Below are positions 6,463 through 13,117 of a stretch of 13,582 bases of DNA, one piece after another (position 1 is the first letter of the stretch; each line of letters opens with the position of its first letter). Made by a program: the position numbers and the translations under genes. Location of the stretch: contig CAJUBY010000033.1 in assembly GCA_910585055.1 (NCBI GenBank), positions 1 to 13,582 on the forward strand, read 5' to 3'. This DNA comes from an uncultured Christensenella sp. GTDB taxonomy: Bacteria; Bacillota; Clostridia; Christensenellales; Pumilibacteraceae. The notes under the pieces were generated by a model, which saw only the letters and a list, made by a program, of their open reading frames with translations, did no database searches and was not told the origin of the DNA.

Positions 6463-6508
6463 CGGCAGTTAAAAAAACATACGGGATCGGCGTTTTGTAC
6501 AACTGCCG
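6463..6508 (-). terminator. Possible terminator between the radical SAM gene and rpmH (weak)
   Basis: CGGCAGTT (6463-6470) and AACTGCCG (6501-6508) are an 8-bp perfect inverted repeat 14 nt beyond the radical SAM stop. The loop is 30 nt and contains a run of seven T on the minus strand instead of following the stem. It is not a standard intrinsic terminator, though some termination role is likely at this place. Confidence 0.3.
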
Positions 6509-6521
6509 CACCGTACACGGT

Positions 6522-7226
6522 CTATTCGCCCCTGATGCTCGCATTGGGAACGTAACGTCTTACTATATCGAGATATCGGGAAAGCACCGCGTTCGGCGGC
6601 GAAGTCAGGGTCCTGGACGGAACGGTATCGCGCATTACGAACCGCTGCAGGAAATACCGCTTTGCTCCGGCTATCATACGCGCCGCATTTTCTATGCTCT
6701 TTTCGTCAAACAGCTCCGTGGAAACGGTAGTACGGAATTCGTAATCCGTGCCGCAGGACATGATAAAATCGACGGACTTCGAAATACGTCCCATATCGAA
6801 ATTGCGCTGAGGCAGCCCTATCGTCTCGGCGTATCTTTCGGGCGAATTTTTTATGTCCATTGCGATGTAATCCACAAGACCTTCGCCCACAGATCGGACA
6901 AGACTGTCGGGATCGTAGCCGTTTGTATCGAGCTTTACCAGATAACCCAGATCCTTAATCCTGCGCAGCAGCCTGTCCAGATCGGAATATACCGTGGGCT
7001 CTCCGCCTGTAACGCAAACACCTTCGAGCACCCCGGCGCGTTTCTCCAAAAACGCGAATATCTCGTTTTCGTCGTAAAACTCCGCGTCGCCGCCCAACAG
7101 TTCGCTGTTGTGACAGAACGGACATTTAAAATTACATCCCGGAACAAACAGCGTACAAGCCGTATGCTCGGGATAGTCGAGCAATGTAAGCTTTTGAATC
7201 CCGCAAATTTTTATGTAAAGTGCCAA
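6522..7226 (-). CDS. Anaerobic ribonucleoside-triphosphate reductase activating protein-like radical SAM enzyme
   Basis: The 234-aa protein has the radical SAM motif CX3CX2C at Cys31, Cys35 and Cys38 (GCNFKCPFCHN) and the SAM-binding GGEP at 74-77. The N-terminus IxGIQKLTLLDYPE is characteristic of the NrdG2 type (TIGR02495-like). Proteins of this group are thought to generate the glycyl radical on the class III, oxygen-sensitive ribonucleotide reductase NrdD. No nrdD is in the window, so the partner is unproven. The start is TTG at 7224-7226, chosen because AAGGCGG lies just upstream and the family N-terminus begins a few residues in; no in-frame ATG or GTG lies nearby. The gene has its own promoter with a leader of about 155 nt. 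Confidence 0.85.
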   Translation of the reverse strand: MALYIKICGIQKLTLLDYPEHTACTLFVPGCNFKCPFCHNSELLGGDAEFYDENEIFAFLEKRAGVLEGVCVTGGEPTVYSDLDRLLRRIKDLGYLVKLDTNGYDPDSLVRSVGEGLVDYIAMDIKNSPERYAETIGLPQRNFDMGRISKSVDFIMSCGTDYEFRTTVSTELFDEKSIENAARMIAGAKRYFLQRFVMRDTVPSRTLTSPPNAVLSRYLDIVRRYVPNASIRGE

Positions 7227-7389
7227 AACTTCCGCCTTCGGCTCATACGCGATACACTTTGCAAAAGGAACAACCCCGATACCGGTCTTTGCCCTTCATT
7301 TACCGTTGTATCCCGATCCGTAACGACAAACATATCGAAGCGAAACAATAAACACCGCGGCGATCTTTTCGTGTACGAGCATTTTTTTC
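7227..7389 (-). promoter_or_regulatory. Long untranslated leader of the radical SAM gene
   Basis: Initiation from the promoter at 7390-7418 would give a leader of about 155 nt. It contains an 18-codon ORF (7243-7299) with a Cys-x-x-Cys (RGCSFCKV) whose TGA overlaps a further ATG. It also has a small GCC-GAA-GGC hairpin touching the SD. No known riboswitch pattern was recognised. A role in regulation is a guess from the length. Confidence 0.35.
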
Positions 7390-7418
7390 ATTATACAAAA
7401 CGTCCGCGGATTTGTCAA
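7390..7418 (-). promoter_or_regulatory. Consensus promoter embedded in the upstream terminator
   Basis: On the minus strand TTGACA (7413-7418) and TATAAT (7390-7395) are exactly 17 bp apart, a full consensus match. The -35 box occupies most of the loop of the terminator hairpin at 7400-7428, and the spacer contains its descending arm and T-run. It would drive the radical SAM gene. Confidence 0.8.
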
Positions 7419-7428
7419 CCGCGGACGT
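7396..7428 (-). terminator. Intrinsic terminator of the choloylglycine-hydrolase-like gene
   Basis: A perfect 10-bp GC-rich stem (7400-7409 with 7419-7428, arms ACGTCCGCGG/CCGCGGACGT) encloses a 9-nt loop and is followed on the minus strand by a short TTTTGT run. It lies 36 nt beyond the stop codon. Confidence 0.85.
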
Positions 7429-7463
7429 ATCGTACAACAACTTAAATATATAGCGCCGTAATA

Positions 7464-8438
7464 TTAATTTTGCGCGAATATCTGCTCGGTCTTCATCATA
7501 GGAAAACGCACGAGCGCGGTGCCGTCGAGATTGGCTTTATTCATATCCACAGCGCTTATACGGCGGTTGTCGTAACACGTATAGTAAAGAATACCCTTTG
7601 TCATATCCATACACGAAGTATATATGGTCGTTTCGTATCCGCCGTTTTCCACTTTACATACTCCGCGCGTCTGACCCACGTTTTCCATGATATGGAAAAA
7701 CTGACTGACTCCGGACAGACAGGTAGAACATATCGGAGAATTGAGCGCCGAAAACGCCGCCCTTACAAACCGCGACTGCGACGATACGTCGCCGGGCAGC
7801 CCCAGTCCGCCCATTCCGCGGCAATACTTATCCAAAGCGATCTTATCGGAAAAAGTATTTTGCGGCGGCAACGTAGAAAGCCCCATATAGTTATTGAGAT
7901 TAAACAACTGCAAAGGAAACGGCGGATTGTTCGTAAGTACGCCCACCGGATTTCGGTAAATATGCAACCCGTCTTTTTCGCACTCGACGGTGATCGCGCC
8001 GTTTTTGTCGGCAATTATCCAATGGAGCTGCGCTACCGGCAGGTCGGGCTTAAACTGCGTTTTGGTAATGTTGATATTGCTTAAAAGCTTCTCTGCTTCG
8101 TTCACTGTCGCGCACTGCGCCAATATCCACGGAATTATCTCGAAATGAGCAATATTGTCCTTACCGCATACAACATCGTTATATACCGCATTGCCGACAA
8201 AGTTAAGCCCGGCGGCGCCCAGTCCTTTCTCGTTACATGCGTCATAGTACAGAGGACAGCCGTCCATAACCGCGGCTATGCCCAAGATAGCGTAATGCGC
8301 CGAAATATCGCCCGCATCGCGGAAGTTAAGGCGCCTGCGGCGCGGCGCTATTACTATTTCTTCGTTATACGAACTGTCATTGTCGAGCGTGCGCCCGAAA
8401 AACACGTCCTGCGAAACGTATTTCAATGCCGTACACAT
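7464..8438 (-). CDS. Choloylglycine hydrolase / penicillin V acylase family protein
   Basis: This 324-aa Ntn hydrolase begins MCTAL, so Cys2 becomes the N-terminal nucleophile once Met is removed. Family catalytic positions can be matched: Arg16 and Asp19 (GRTLDND), Asn79 (GLNF), Asn170/Asn171 (VLTNNPPF) and the PGDVSSQSRFVRA stretch with Arg223/Arg226. The enzyme is expected to hydrolyse linear amide C-N bonds. Members act on glycine- or taurine-conjugated bile acids, on penicillin V, or on N-acyl homoserine lactones or other N-acyl amides, and substrate choice cannot be read from these motifs. Length matches bile salt hydrolases (about 315-330 aa). There is no signal peptide, so it should be cytoplasmic. 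The ATG has GGGAG 7 nt upstream. It is a single-gene unit with its own promoter and terminator, and no bile acid transporter gene lies nearby. Confidence 0.93.
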   Translation of the reverse strand: MCTALKYVSQDVFFGRTLDNDSSYNEEIVIAPRRRRLNFRDAGDISAHYAILGIAAVMDGCPLYYDACNEKGLGAAGLNFVGNAVYNDVVCGKDNIAHFEIIPWILAQCATVNEAEKLLSNINITKTQFKPDLPVAQLHWIIADKNGAITVECEKDGLHIYRNPVGVLTNNPPFPLQLFNLNNYMGLSTLPPQNTFSDKIALDKYCRGMGGLGLPGDVSSQSRFVRAAFSALNSPICSTCLSGVSQFFHIMENVGQTRGVCKVENGGYETTIYTSCMDMTKGILYYTCYDNRRISAVDMNKANLDGTALVRFPMMKTEQIFAQN

Positions 8439-8529
8439 AAATAATCTCCCTTATATATAAACGGTATATCGCGGCTGCCTACACCGATCATCTGTACAAC
8501 CGGTACGAACGATACTGCCGCTATCACTT

Positions 8530-8557
8530 ATTATATGCAGAAAAGCAGTAAATGCAA
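8530..8557 (-). promoter_or_regulatory. Promoter of the choloylglycine-hydrolase-like gene
   Basis: On the minus strand TTGCAT (8552-8557) and TATAAT (8530-8535) are 16 bp apart. The -10 is perfect and the -35 has two mismatches. Initiation near 8523 gives a leader of about 85 nt. Confidence 0.6.
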
Positions 8558-8638
8558 CAGTTCGACCGGGAATATGCGCTTTGCTGTCTATCCGAACTTG
8601 CAAAACAGCCTGCGTGTAAGGAGCGCGGTATTTTTAAA

Positions 8639-8653
8639 TTACATATTTCCTCC
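8639..8653 (-). other. Orphan SD with a start-stop codon pair
   Basis: On the minus strand GGAGG (8649-8653) is followed after 4 nt by ATG (8642-8644) and directly by TAA (8639-8641). No protein can result. It may be chance, a relic of a lost gene, or a ribosome-docking element. Confidence 0.3.
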
Positions 8654-8661
8654 GTATAATG

Positions 8662-8693
8662 CAGCAAGCCGCGCATCACTGCGCGGCTTGCTG
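8662..8693 (-). terminator. Strong 14-bp hairpin after the SPFH gene
   Basis: Arms 8662-8675 and 8680-8693 (CAGCAAGCCGCGCA and its complement) pair perfectly over 14 bp around a 4-nt loop, 12 nt after the SPFH stop. No T-run follows on either strand, so intrinsic termination is uncertain. It may instead stabilise the 3' end of the message. Confidence 0.55.
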
Positions 8694-8705
8694 TACGTTT
8701 ACCTA

Positions 8706-9875
8706 TCAAGCTGTCGGTTTTTCGCCGGGCAGCGGAATCAGCACGGACGCATTATCGCCGGTAACAACGTCGGGCAGTTCGCCGTTCCATGCGGACAGAT
8801 ATTCGATATACTTGAGATATTCGGATATGACCGCTATCTCGTCCTTTGTCTTGCCCGTAAAATCTATATTATATTCGGTGCCTACAGTCTCGCCCTGTTC
8901 GTTTTTGACTTCGGTTTCGGTTATATCGAACCCGAGCATACGCGCAACTTCGACTGATTTCAGCTTTGTGGACTGCGCTTCCGCCTTGGCTATTGCGATC
9001 TGCGCCTGCGCATCGCCCTCCGCTGCGGCTATGCGCGCTTCGGCGGCGAGCTTGGCGACATCGAGTTCCGCCTGTGCCTTTATCTGCGCTACCTGCGCCG
9101 CGGCTTCCGCCTCGATCTTGGCTTTTTCGGCTTCGTACTGTGCCTTGAGCTGTTGCTGTTCGGCGATCATCTTTTGTTCGACGGTCTGCTCGAAAGCATC
9201 CGAAAAATCTATATTGGTAAGGACCGCCGTGTTGATGGTAACAAAGTAGTTTTCCGATATCGCTTCTTTTATCGCTTCTTCCACTTTAGGCGAAATAGAC
9301 GCTCGCGTTTCGATTATAGTCATTGCCGAATACCCGGAAAGCACCGACTTTGCGCGTTCTATGGATACGCTGCGTATTTTGGTGGACAACGCTTCCAGAG
9401 ATCCGTAAGTCGTAGCGATATCCGTGGTCCTGTGCGTATCTATCTGATATTGCACGGTCATCGTAAGATCCATGGTCTGCGCGTCTTTCGAATACGCGTT
9501 TTCTTTTATGTCCAAAGTTTGAACTTTAGCATCGTAAACGTCGTACTTTTCGGTTATCCAAAAATCGAAATACGTACCTGCCGTACGCGTTTCCCTTATC
9601 TCGCCCAAATGTTTTACCACCGCTACCTCACCTGCGTTTACGGTATGAAAACTGCCCGGAATAAAGAAAGTAAGCAACAGGAACACGCAGGCGACGCCCA
9701 GTCCGACCCACCTCGCTATATTGTAAAAGGATCTGTTGCCCGAGACCGGCTTGATGTTCTTTTCCGAACGTCTTACCGACCCGTAACGCAATTTACGCGT
9801 AAACACTATAAACACCGCCGCGCCGGCAACGCACAGTGCCGAAAAAAGCAATCCCAATACTACAGCTATAGTCAT
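8706..9875 (-). CDS. SPFH/prohibitin-like membrane protein
   Basis: The 389-aa protein belongs to the SPFH (stomatin/prohibitin/flotillin/HflK) superfamily, which forms oligomeric membrane scaffolds and often modulates proteases. It has two N-terminal membrane segments (about 4-25 and 56-74). The SPFH domain (about 77-225) begins with VNAGEVAVVKHLGE and contains the prohibitin-like GTYFDFWITEKYDVYDAKVQTLDI. An Ala/Glu/Lys/Gln-rich coiled coil (about 226-305) then leads to a less conserved tail. Eight nt before ATG 9873-9875 lies AAGGAG, so this ATG is preferred over a TTG two codons upstream, which would sit only 2 nt from it. No NfeD-type protease partner or HflK/HflC pair is adjacent; the gene stands alone between its promoter and a hairpin. 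The exact function is unknown. Confidence 0.88.
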   Translation of the reverse strand: MTIAVVLGLLFSALCVAGAAVFIVFTRKLRYGSVRRSEKNIKPVSGNRSFYNIARWVGLGVACVFLLLTFFIPGSFHTVNAGEVAVVKHLGEIRETRTAGTYFDFWITEKYDVYDAKVQTLDIKENAYSKDAQTMDLTMTVQYQIDTHRTTDIATTYGSLEALSTKIRSVSIERAKSVLSGYSAMTIIETRASISPKVEEAIKEAISENYFVTINTAVLTNIDFSDAFEQTVEQKMIAEQQQLKAQYEAEKAKIEAEAAAQVAQIKAQAELDVAKLAAEARIAAAEGDAQAQIAIAKAEAQSTKLKSVEVARMLGFDITETEVKNEQGETVGTEYNIDFTGKTKDEIAVISEYLKYIEYLSAWNGELPDVVTGDNASVLIPLPGEKPTA

Positions 9876-9883
9876 AATCAATT

Positions 9884-9889
9884 CTCCTT
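9884..9889 (-). promoter_or_regulatory. SD site deciding the SPFH gene start
   Basis: AAGGAG on the minus strand is 8 nt before ATG 9875 but only 2 nt before the alternative TTG at 9881. This favours the ATG. Confidence 0.75.
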
Positions 9890-9907
9890 GATGAATCTTA
9901 CGGTTAA

Positions 9908-9937
9908 ATTATAACATAAGGAAAGTACATATTTCAA
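9908..9937 (-). promoter_or_regulatory. Extended -10 promoter of the SPFH gene
   Basis: On the minus strand TTGAAA (9932-9937) and TATAAT (9908-9913) are 18 bp apart. The -10 is preceded by TGT, giving an extended TGnTATAAT element. The leader would be about 25 nt. Confidence 0.8.
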
Positions 9938-9964
9938 TATTTTTTCCGTGTAATTTAACAACAA

Positions 9965-9983
9965 TCTTGTAATTTTTACAAGA
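9965..9983. repeat. 8-bp perfect inverted repeat upstream of the SPFH promoter
   Basis: TCTTGTAA and TTACAAGA flank a TTT loop. It lies between the gpmI terminator and the SPFH promoter, about 28 bp upstream of the -35 box. It could be an operator or simply an AT-rich part of the terminator region. Confidence 0.35.
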
Positions 9984-10016
9984 AAAATATAACGGGCCCG
10001 ACACTCGCCGGACCCG
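9981..10016 (-). terminator. Intrinsic terminator of the thyX-rlmB-tpiA-gpmI unit
   Basis: The minus-strand transcript forms a 10-bp stem (9993-10002 with 10007-10016; eight Watson-Crick and two G-U pairs) around a 4-nt loop, followed by TTATATTTTTC. It lies about 18 nt after the gpmI stop. Confidence 0.85.
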
Positions 10017-10034
10017 CCTCCCGATTATTTACGG

Positions 10035-11549
10035 TTAATCCGCAATAATGCTTTCCCCCGTCATCTCATCGGGTTTTTTGACTCCCATAATATCGAGCAG
10101 CGTAGGCGCTACGTCGCACAGCGCCTTGCCGCTTTTAAGCGTTTTACCTATATACTTATCGCCTGCTACGATAAACGGCACTAAATTAGTTGTATGCGAC
10201 GTGCATGGCGAACCGCCGTCGAACTGCATGACCTCCGCATTGCCGTGATCGGCGGTGACGATAGCCGTTCCGCCGGTTTTCCAAACCGCTTCCACAACTT
10301 TTTTAAGACATTGATCGACAGCTTCCACGGCTTTTACCGCGGCTTTCAGCACACCCGTATGCCCTACCATATCGCAGTTGGCAAAGTTAAGGATAAGAAC
10401 GTCCTTGCCGCTTTCCGCCTGTTCCGCGGCTTTGTCCGCCACTTCGTAAGCGCTCATTTCGGGCTGAAGATCGTATGTCGCAACTTTGGGGCTTGCGACC
10501 AGCACGCGCGTTTCGTTTTCGTTGGGCTTTTCCACACCGCCGTTAAAGAAGAAGGTAACGTGCGCATATTTTTCTGTTTCCGCAACGCGCGCCTGAGTAA
10601 AGCCGTTTTCCGCCAGATATTCGCCGAGCGTGTTTTTAAGATGCCGCGGCGGAAATGCGGTCAGTATATTTTTGAGCGTAACGTCGTACTGCGTCATACC
10701 GACATAAGTTACCTTTTTGTATCCGCCCATACGCTCGAAGCAATCGAAATCCGGCTCCGTTATCGCGCGAGAGATCTGTCTCGCTCTGTCTGCGCGGAAA
10801 TTGTAAAAAATAACGGCATCTCCGGCATTGACTCCGGCGTAATCGCCGATAACGACAGGCTCCACAAACTCGTCCATAGTTCCGGCGGCATAACTCGATG
10901 CCATCGCCGAATCCGCCGAACTGAACCGCTTGCCTGCGGCCGCAAACACCGCATTGTAACCGCGAGCGACGCGTTCCCAGCGGTTGTCCCGGTCCATATA
11001 ATAATATCTTCCTACGACAGTGGCGACCGTACCCACGCCCAGCTCTTTCATTTTATCTTCCAGTTCGCGGACAAAACTCCTGCCGGAATCGGGAGGAACA
11101 TCTCTGCCGTCCGTTATGCAATGGACGTAAACCTTATCCACACCGCGCGATCTGCACAATTCCAACAATGCGTACAGGTGCGTGTTCATACTGTGAACGC
11201 CGCCGTTGCTCAAAAGCCCCACGAGATGAAGCGCGGAACCGTTTGCTTTTACGGCGTCTATGGCTGCATTGAACGCATGGTTTTCGTAAAACGCACCGCT
11301 TTTGACTGCGTCGTCTATAGTGGTTATATCCTGATACACAACACGTCCGGCGCCGAGATTCAAATGACCGACTTCGCTGTTACCCATTTGTCCTTCGGGC
11401 AGTCCCACGGCATAACCCGACGCATTTATAAGCGTATTCGGATACTTTTGCATCAACGAATCGAAAAACGGCTTCTTTGCTTTTTTTACCGCGTTGCCGT
11501 ATGAATCGGGATTGTTTCCGAATCCGTCGAGAATTATAAGAGCGTTCAT
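10035..11549 (-). CDS. gpmI: 2,3-bisphosphoglycerate-independent phosphoglycerate mutase
   Basis: This 504-aa cytoplasmic enzyme interconverts 3- and 2-phosphoglycerate in glycolysis using two metal ions, normally Mn2+. It has the alkaline-phosphatase-fold ligands Asp8 (IILDGFG), Asp393 and His397 (DMVGHTG), Asp434 and His435 (TADHGNAE) and His452 (SHTTN). The phosphorylated Ser58 is in MGNSEVGH. Substrate-binding stretches CITDGRDVPP (144-153), RYYYMDRDNRW (181-191) and YNFRADRARQ (249-258) are present. Length is normal. The N-terminus is a few residues shorter than many homologues, but ATG 11549 follows AAGGTGAGG, so the start is well supported. It lies 38 nt after tpiA and is probably cotranscribed with it. 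It is the last gene before a strong terminator. Confidence 0.97.
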   Translation of the reverse strand: MNALIILDGFGNNPDSYGNAVKKAKKPFFDSLMQKYPNTLINASGYAVGLPEGQMGNSEVGHLNLGAGRVVYQDITTIDDAVKSGAFYENHAFNAAIDAVKANGSALHLVGLLSNGGVHSMNTHLYALLELCRSRGVDKVYVHCITDGRDVPPDSGRSFVRELEDKMKELGVGTVATVVGRYYYMDRDNRWERVARGYNAVFAAAGKRFSSADSAMASSYAAGTMDEFVEPVVIGDYAGVNAGDAVIFYNFRADRARQISRAITEPDFDCFERMGGYKKVTYVGMTQYDVTLKNILTAFPPRHLKNTLGEYLAENGFTQARVAETEKYAHVTFFFNGGVEKPNENETRVLVASPKVATYDLQPEMSAYEVADKAAEQAESGKDVLILNFANCDMVGHTGVLKAAVKAVEAVDQCLKKVVEAVWKTGGTAIVTADHGNAEVMQFDGGSPCTSHTTNLVPFIVAGDKYIGKTLKSGKALCDVAPTLLDIMGVKKPDEMTGESIIAD

Positions 11550-11587
11550 AACCTCACCTTCCGAAAAAATTCTTTTGTTTTATTATT

Positions 11588-12340
11588 CTATTTTGCGGCA
11601 TTGACAATTATAGCAAAATCGTCCGCTTTAAGACTGGCGCCGCCGATAAGACCGCCGTCGATCTCCGGCTGAGCCATGAGTCCTGCTACGTTTTTGGCGT
11701 TCATACTGCCTCCGTACTGAATACGCATACCGTCCGCAACCTTTTTACCGTACAGCTCGCAAACGACGGAACGGATATGTCCTATCGTTTCGTTAGCCTG
11801 CTCGTCCGTTGCGGTCTTGCCAGTGCCTATAGCCCAAACGGGTTCGTACGCGATCACCGTTTTTTCGGCGTCGACGGCGGAGATATTCTCAAACGCGCCC
11901 GTTACTTGAGTACGGCATACTTCGTCGGTCTTGCCGCTTTCTCTGTCGGCAAGCATTTCGCCTACGCAAACTATGGGCGACAAGCCGTTTTTAAGCGCCT
12001 GAACAAGCCTTGCGTTTACTGTCTTATCCGTCTCTCCGAAATACTGACGACGCTCGCTGTGGCCGATCACAACGTATTCGGCGCCGGCTTCGACGAGCAT
12101 TGCCGCCGATATCTCGCCCGTAAACGCGCCGCAGTCCGCCCACGCTACGTTCTGTGCGCCGACGGCTATATTCGTACCGCGGCAAAGTTCCGCCGCCGCG
12201 GCTATATCGGTAAACGGAACACATACGACCACGTCGCACGTCGCATCCTTTACTTTGGGCGCAAGCGCCGCAATAAGTTCGCGACATTCCGCTGCGGTCT
12301 TGTTCATCTTCCAGTTGCCTGCAATTATCGGTTTTCTCAT
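11588..12340 (-). CDS. tpiA: Triosephosphate isomerase
   Basis: The 250-aa TIM-barrel enzyme interconverts dihydroxyacetone phosphate and glyceraldehyde 3-phosphate in the cytoplasm. Catalytic and binding residues are all visible: Asn9 and Lys11 (AGNWKMN), His94 (IGHSERR), Glu166 (AYEPVWAIGTGK, the flexible loop) and the phosphate-binding GGSM and GGLIGGASL near the C-terminus. Length is typical. The ATG start fits the family (MRKPIIAGNWKMN). The nearest strong SD, GGAGG at 12353-12357, is 12 nt away, longer than usual, and lies in the 21-nt gap after the rlmB stop. gpmI follows directly, giving two glycolytic genes in one unit, but gap, pgk and eno are not here. Confidence 0.97.
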   Translation of the reverse strand: MRKPIIAGNWKMNKTAAECRELIAALAPKVKDATCDVVVCVPFTDIAAAAELCRGTNIAVGAQNVAWADCGAFTGEISAAMLVEAGAEYVVIGHSERRQYFGETDKTVNARLVQALKNGLSPIVCVGEMLADRESGKTDEVCRTQVTGAFENISAVDAEKTVIAYEPVWAIGTGKTATDEQANETIGHIRSVVCELYGKKVADGMRIQYGGSMNAKNVAGLMAQPEIDGGLIGGASLKADDFAIIVNAAK

Positions 12341-12361
12341 TTTATATGTTGACCTCCGGTC

Positions 12362-13099
12362 TTATTTTGTCTTTATAGCGTCGCATTCTATCTTCCTGTA
12401 AACCGCAAGCGCCGCCGCAACGCCCGCATTGAGCGAATTTATCTTTCCGCGCATGGGAAGCGACAATATTCCGTCGCATAGCTCTTTTGTCAACCGCGAA
12501 ACGCCTTTACCTTCCGCGCCGACTACAAGAGCGACCGCGCCGGAAAGATCACAGCCGTATATATCCGTACCGCCCATATCCAACGCATACACCCAGACAT
12601 TGCGCTTTTTAAGATCGCGTACCGCATCGTTTATATTTGTCACGCGCGCGACCTTTACGTATTCCGCTGCGCCTTCCGCCACCTTTATCACCGTGTCGGT
12701 CACGGCAGTCTGACGGTTCTTTCCGATTATCACACCGTGAACGCCGCCGCACTCACACGACCGCAATATACTGCCCAGATTGTGCGGATCTTCTATGCCG
12801 TCTGCTATTATTATAAACGGCGGTTCGCCGCGCAATTCGGCAAACGCGAAAATATCTTCCGGTTCGCAATATTCGAAATCCGCCGCATATCCTATACAGC
12901 CTTGGTGCGCCGCGCCGTCGGCAGCGCGGTCCAGGCTTTTCCTGTCGCAATACCTAACGGGTATGCCGCAACGCTTTGCGTATTCGGCAATAGCGGCAAC
13001 GCGCCCGTCGCCGGTCTTGCCGGACAACAGCTCTATGCGGATAAATCCGCCAGAATTTTTCAGCCGTTCCAAAACGGCGTTTTTACCGTAAATCTTAAT
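12362..13099 (-). CDS. rlmB: 23S rRNA 2'-O-methyltransferase RlmB (TrmH/SpoU family), non-canonical start suspected
   Basis: The protein is a SPOUT-class methyltransferase that 2'-O-methylates a guanosine of 23S rRNA (G2251 in E. coli), though other TrmH-family targets are possible. SPOUT motifs are present: IADGIEDPHNLGSILRS (with Asn and Arg), ALVVGAEGKGVS and LPMRGKINSLNAGVAAA, which build the knotted SAM site. An N-terminal L30e-like substrate-binding part ends at AAHQGCIG. The first canonical start in frame is TTG 13070-13072 (236 aa). However, codons upstream of it read IKIYGKNAV, which continues the conserved RlmB N-terminus (YGxxAVxxxL). I therefore extend the gene to an ATT at 13097-13099 (245 aa, close to the usual length). 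The tandem TAA TAA of thyX blocks any earlier start. It is followed by tpiA after 21 nt. Confidence 0.85.
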   Translation of the reverse strand: MKIYGKNAVLERLKNSGGFIRIELLSGKTGDGRVAAIAEYAKRCGIPVRYCDRKSLDRAADGAAHQGCIGYAADFEYCEPEDIFAFAELRGEPPFIIIADGIEDPHNLGSILRSCECGGVHGVIIGKNRQTAVTDTVIKVAEGAAEYVKVARVTNINDAVRDLKKRNVWVYALDMGGTDIYGCDLSGAVALVVGAEGKGVSRLTKELCDGILSLPMRGKINSLNAGVAAALAVYRKIECDAIKTK

Positions 13100-13117
13100 G
13101 GTATAATCCGCTGTTTA

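Noticed and set aside
6376..6521. Replication origin (DnaA boxes) next to rpmH
   Set aside because: No cluster of TTATCCACA-like boxes and no dnaA gene were seen; the gap is only a promoter and a weak inverted repeat.
6495..7445. Plus-strand open frame of 316 codons opposite the radical SAM gene
   Set aside because: It is the shadow of a well-supported gene and runs across its promoter and leader; its composition is unlike a real protein.
8524..8709. 61-codon minus-strand frame after the SPFH gene
   Set aside because: It starts inside the end of the SPFH gene without an SD, runs through the hairpin and shows no conserved motif.
10194..11504. Long plus-strand open frame (436 codons) opposite gpmI
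   Set aside because: It is exactly antisense to a gene with all catalytic residues intact; its product has no recognisable motif and no SD.
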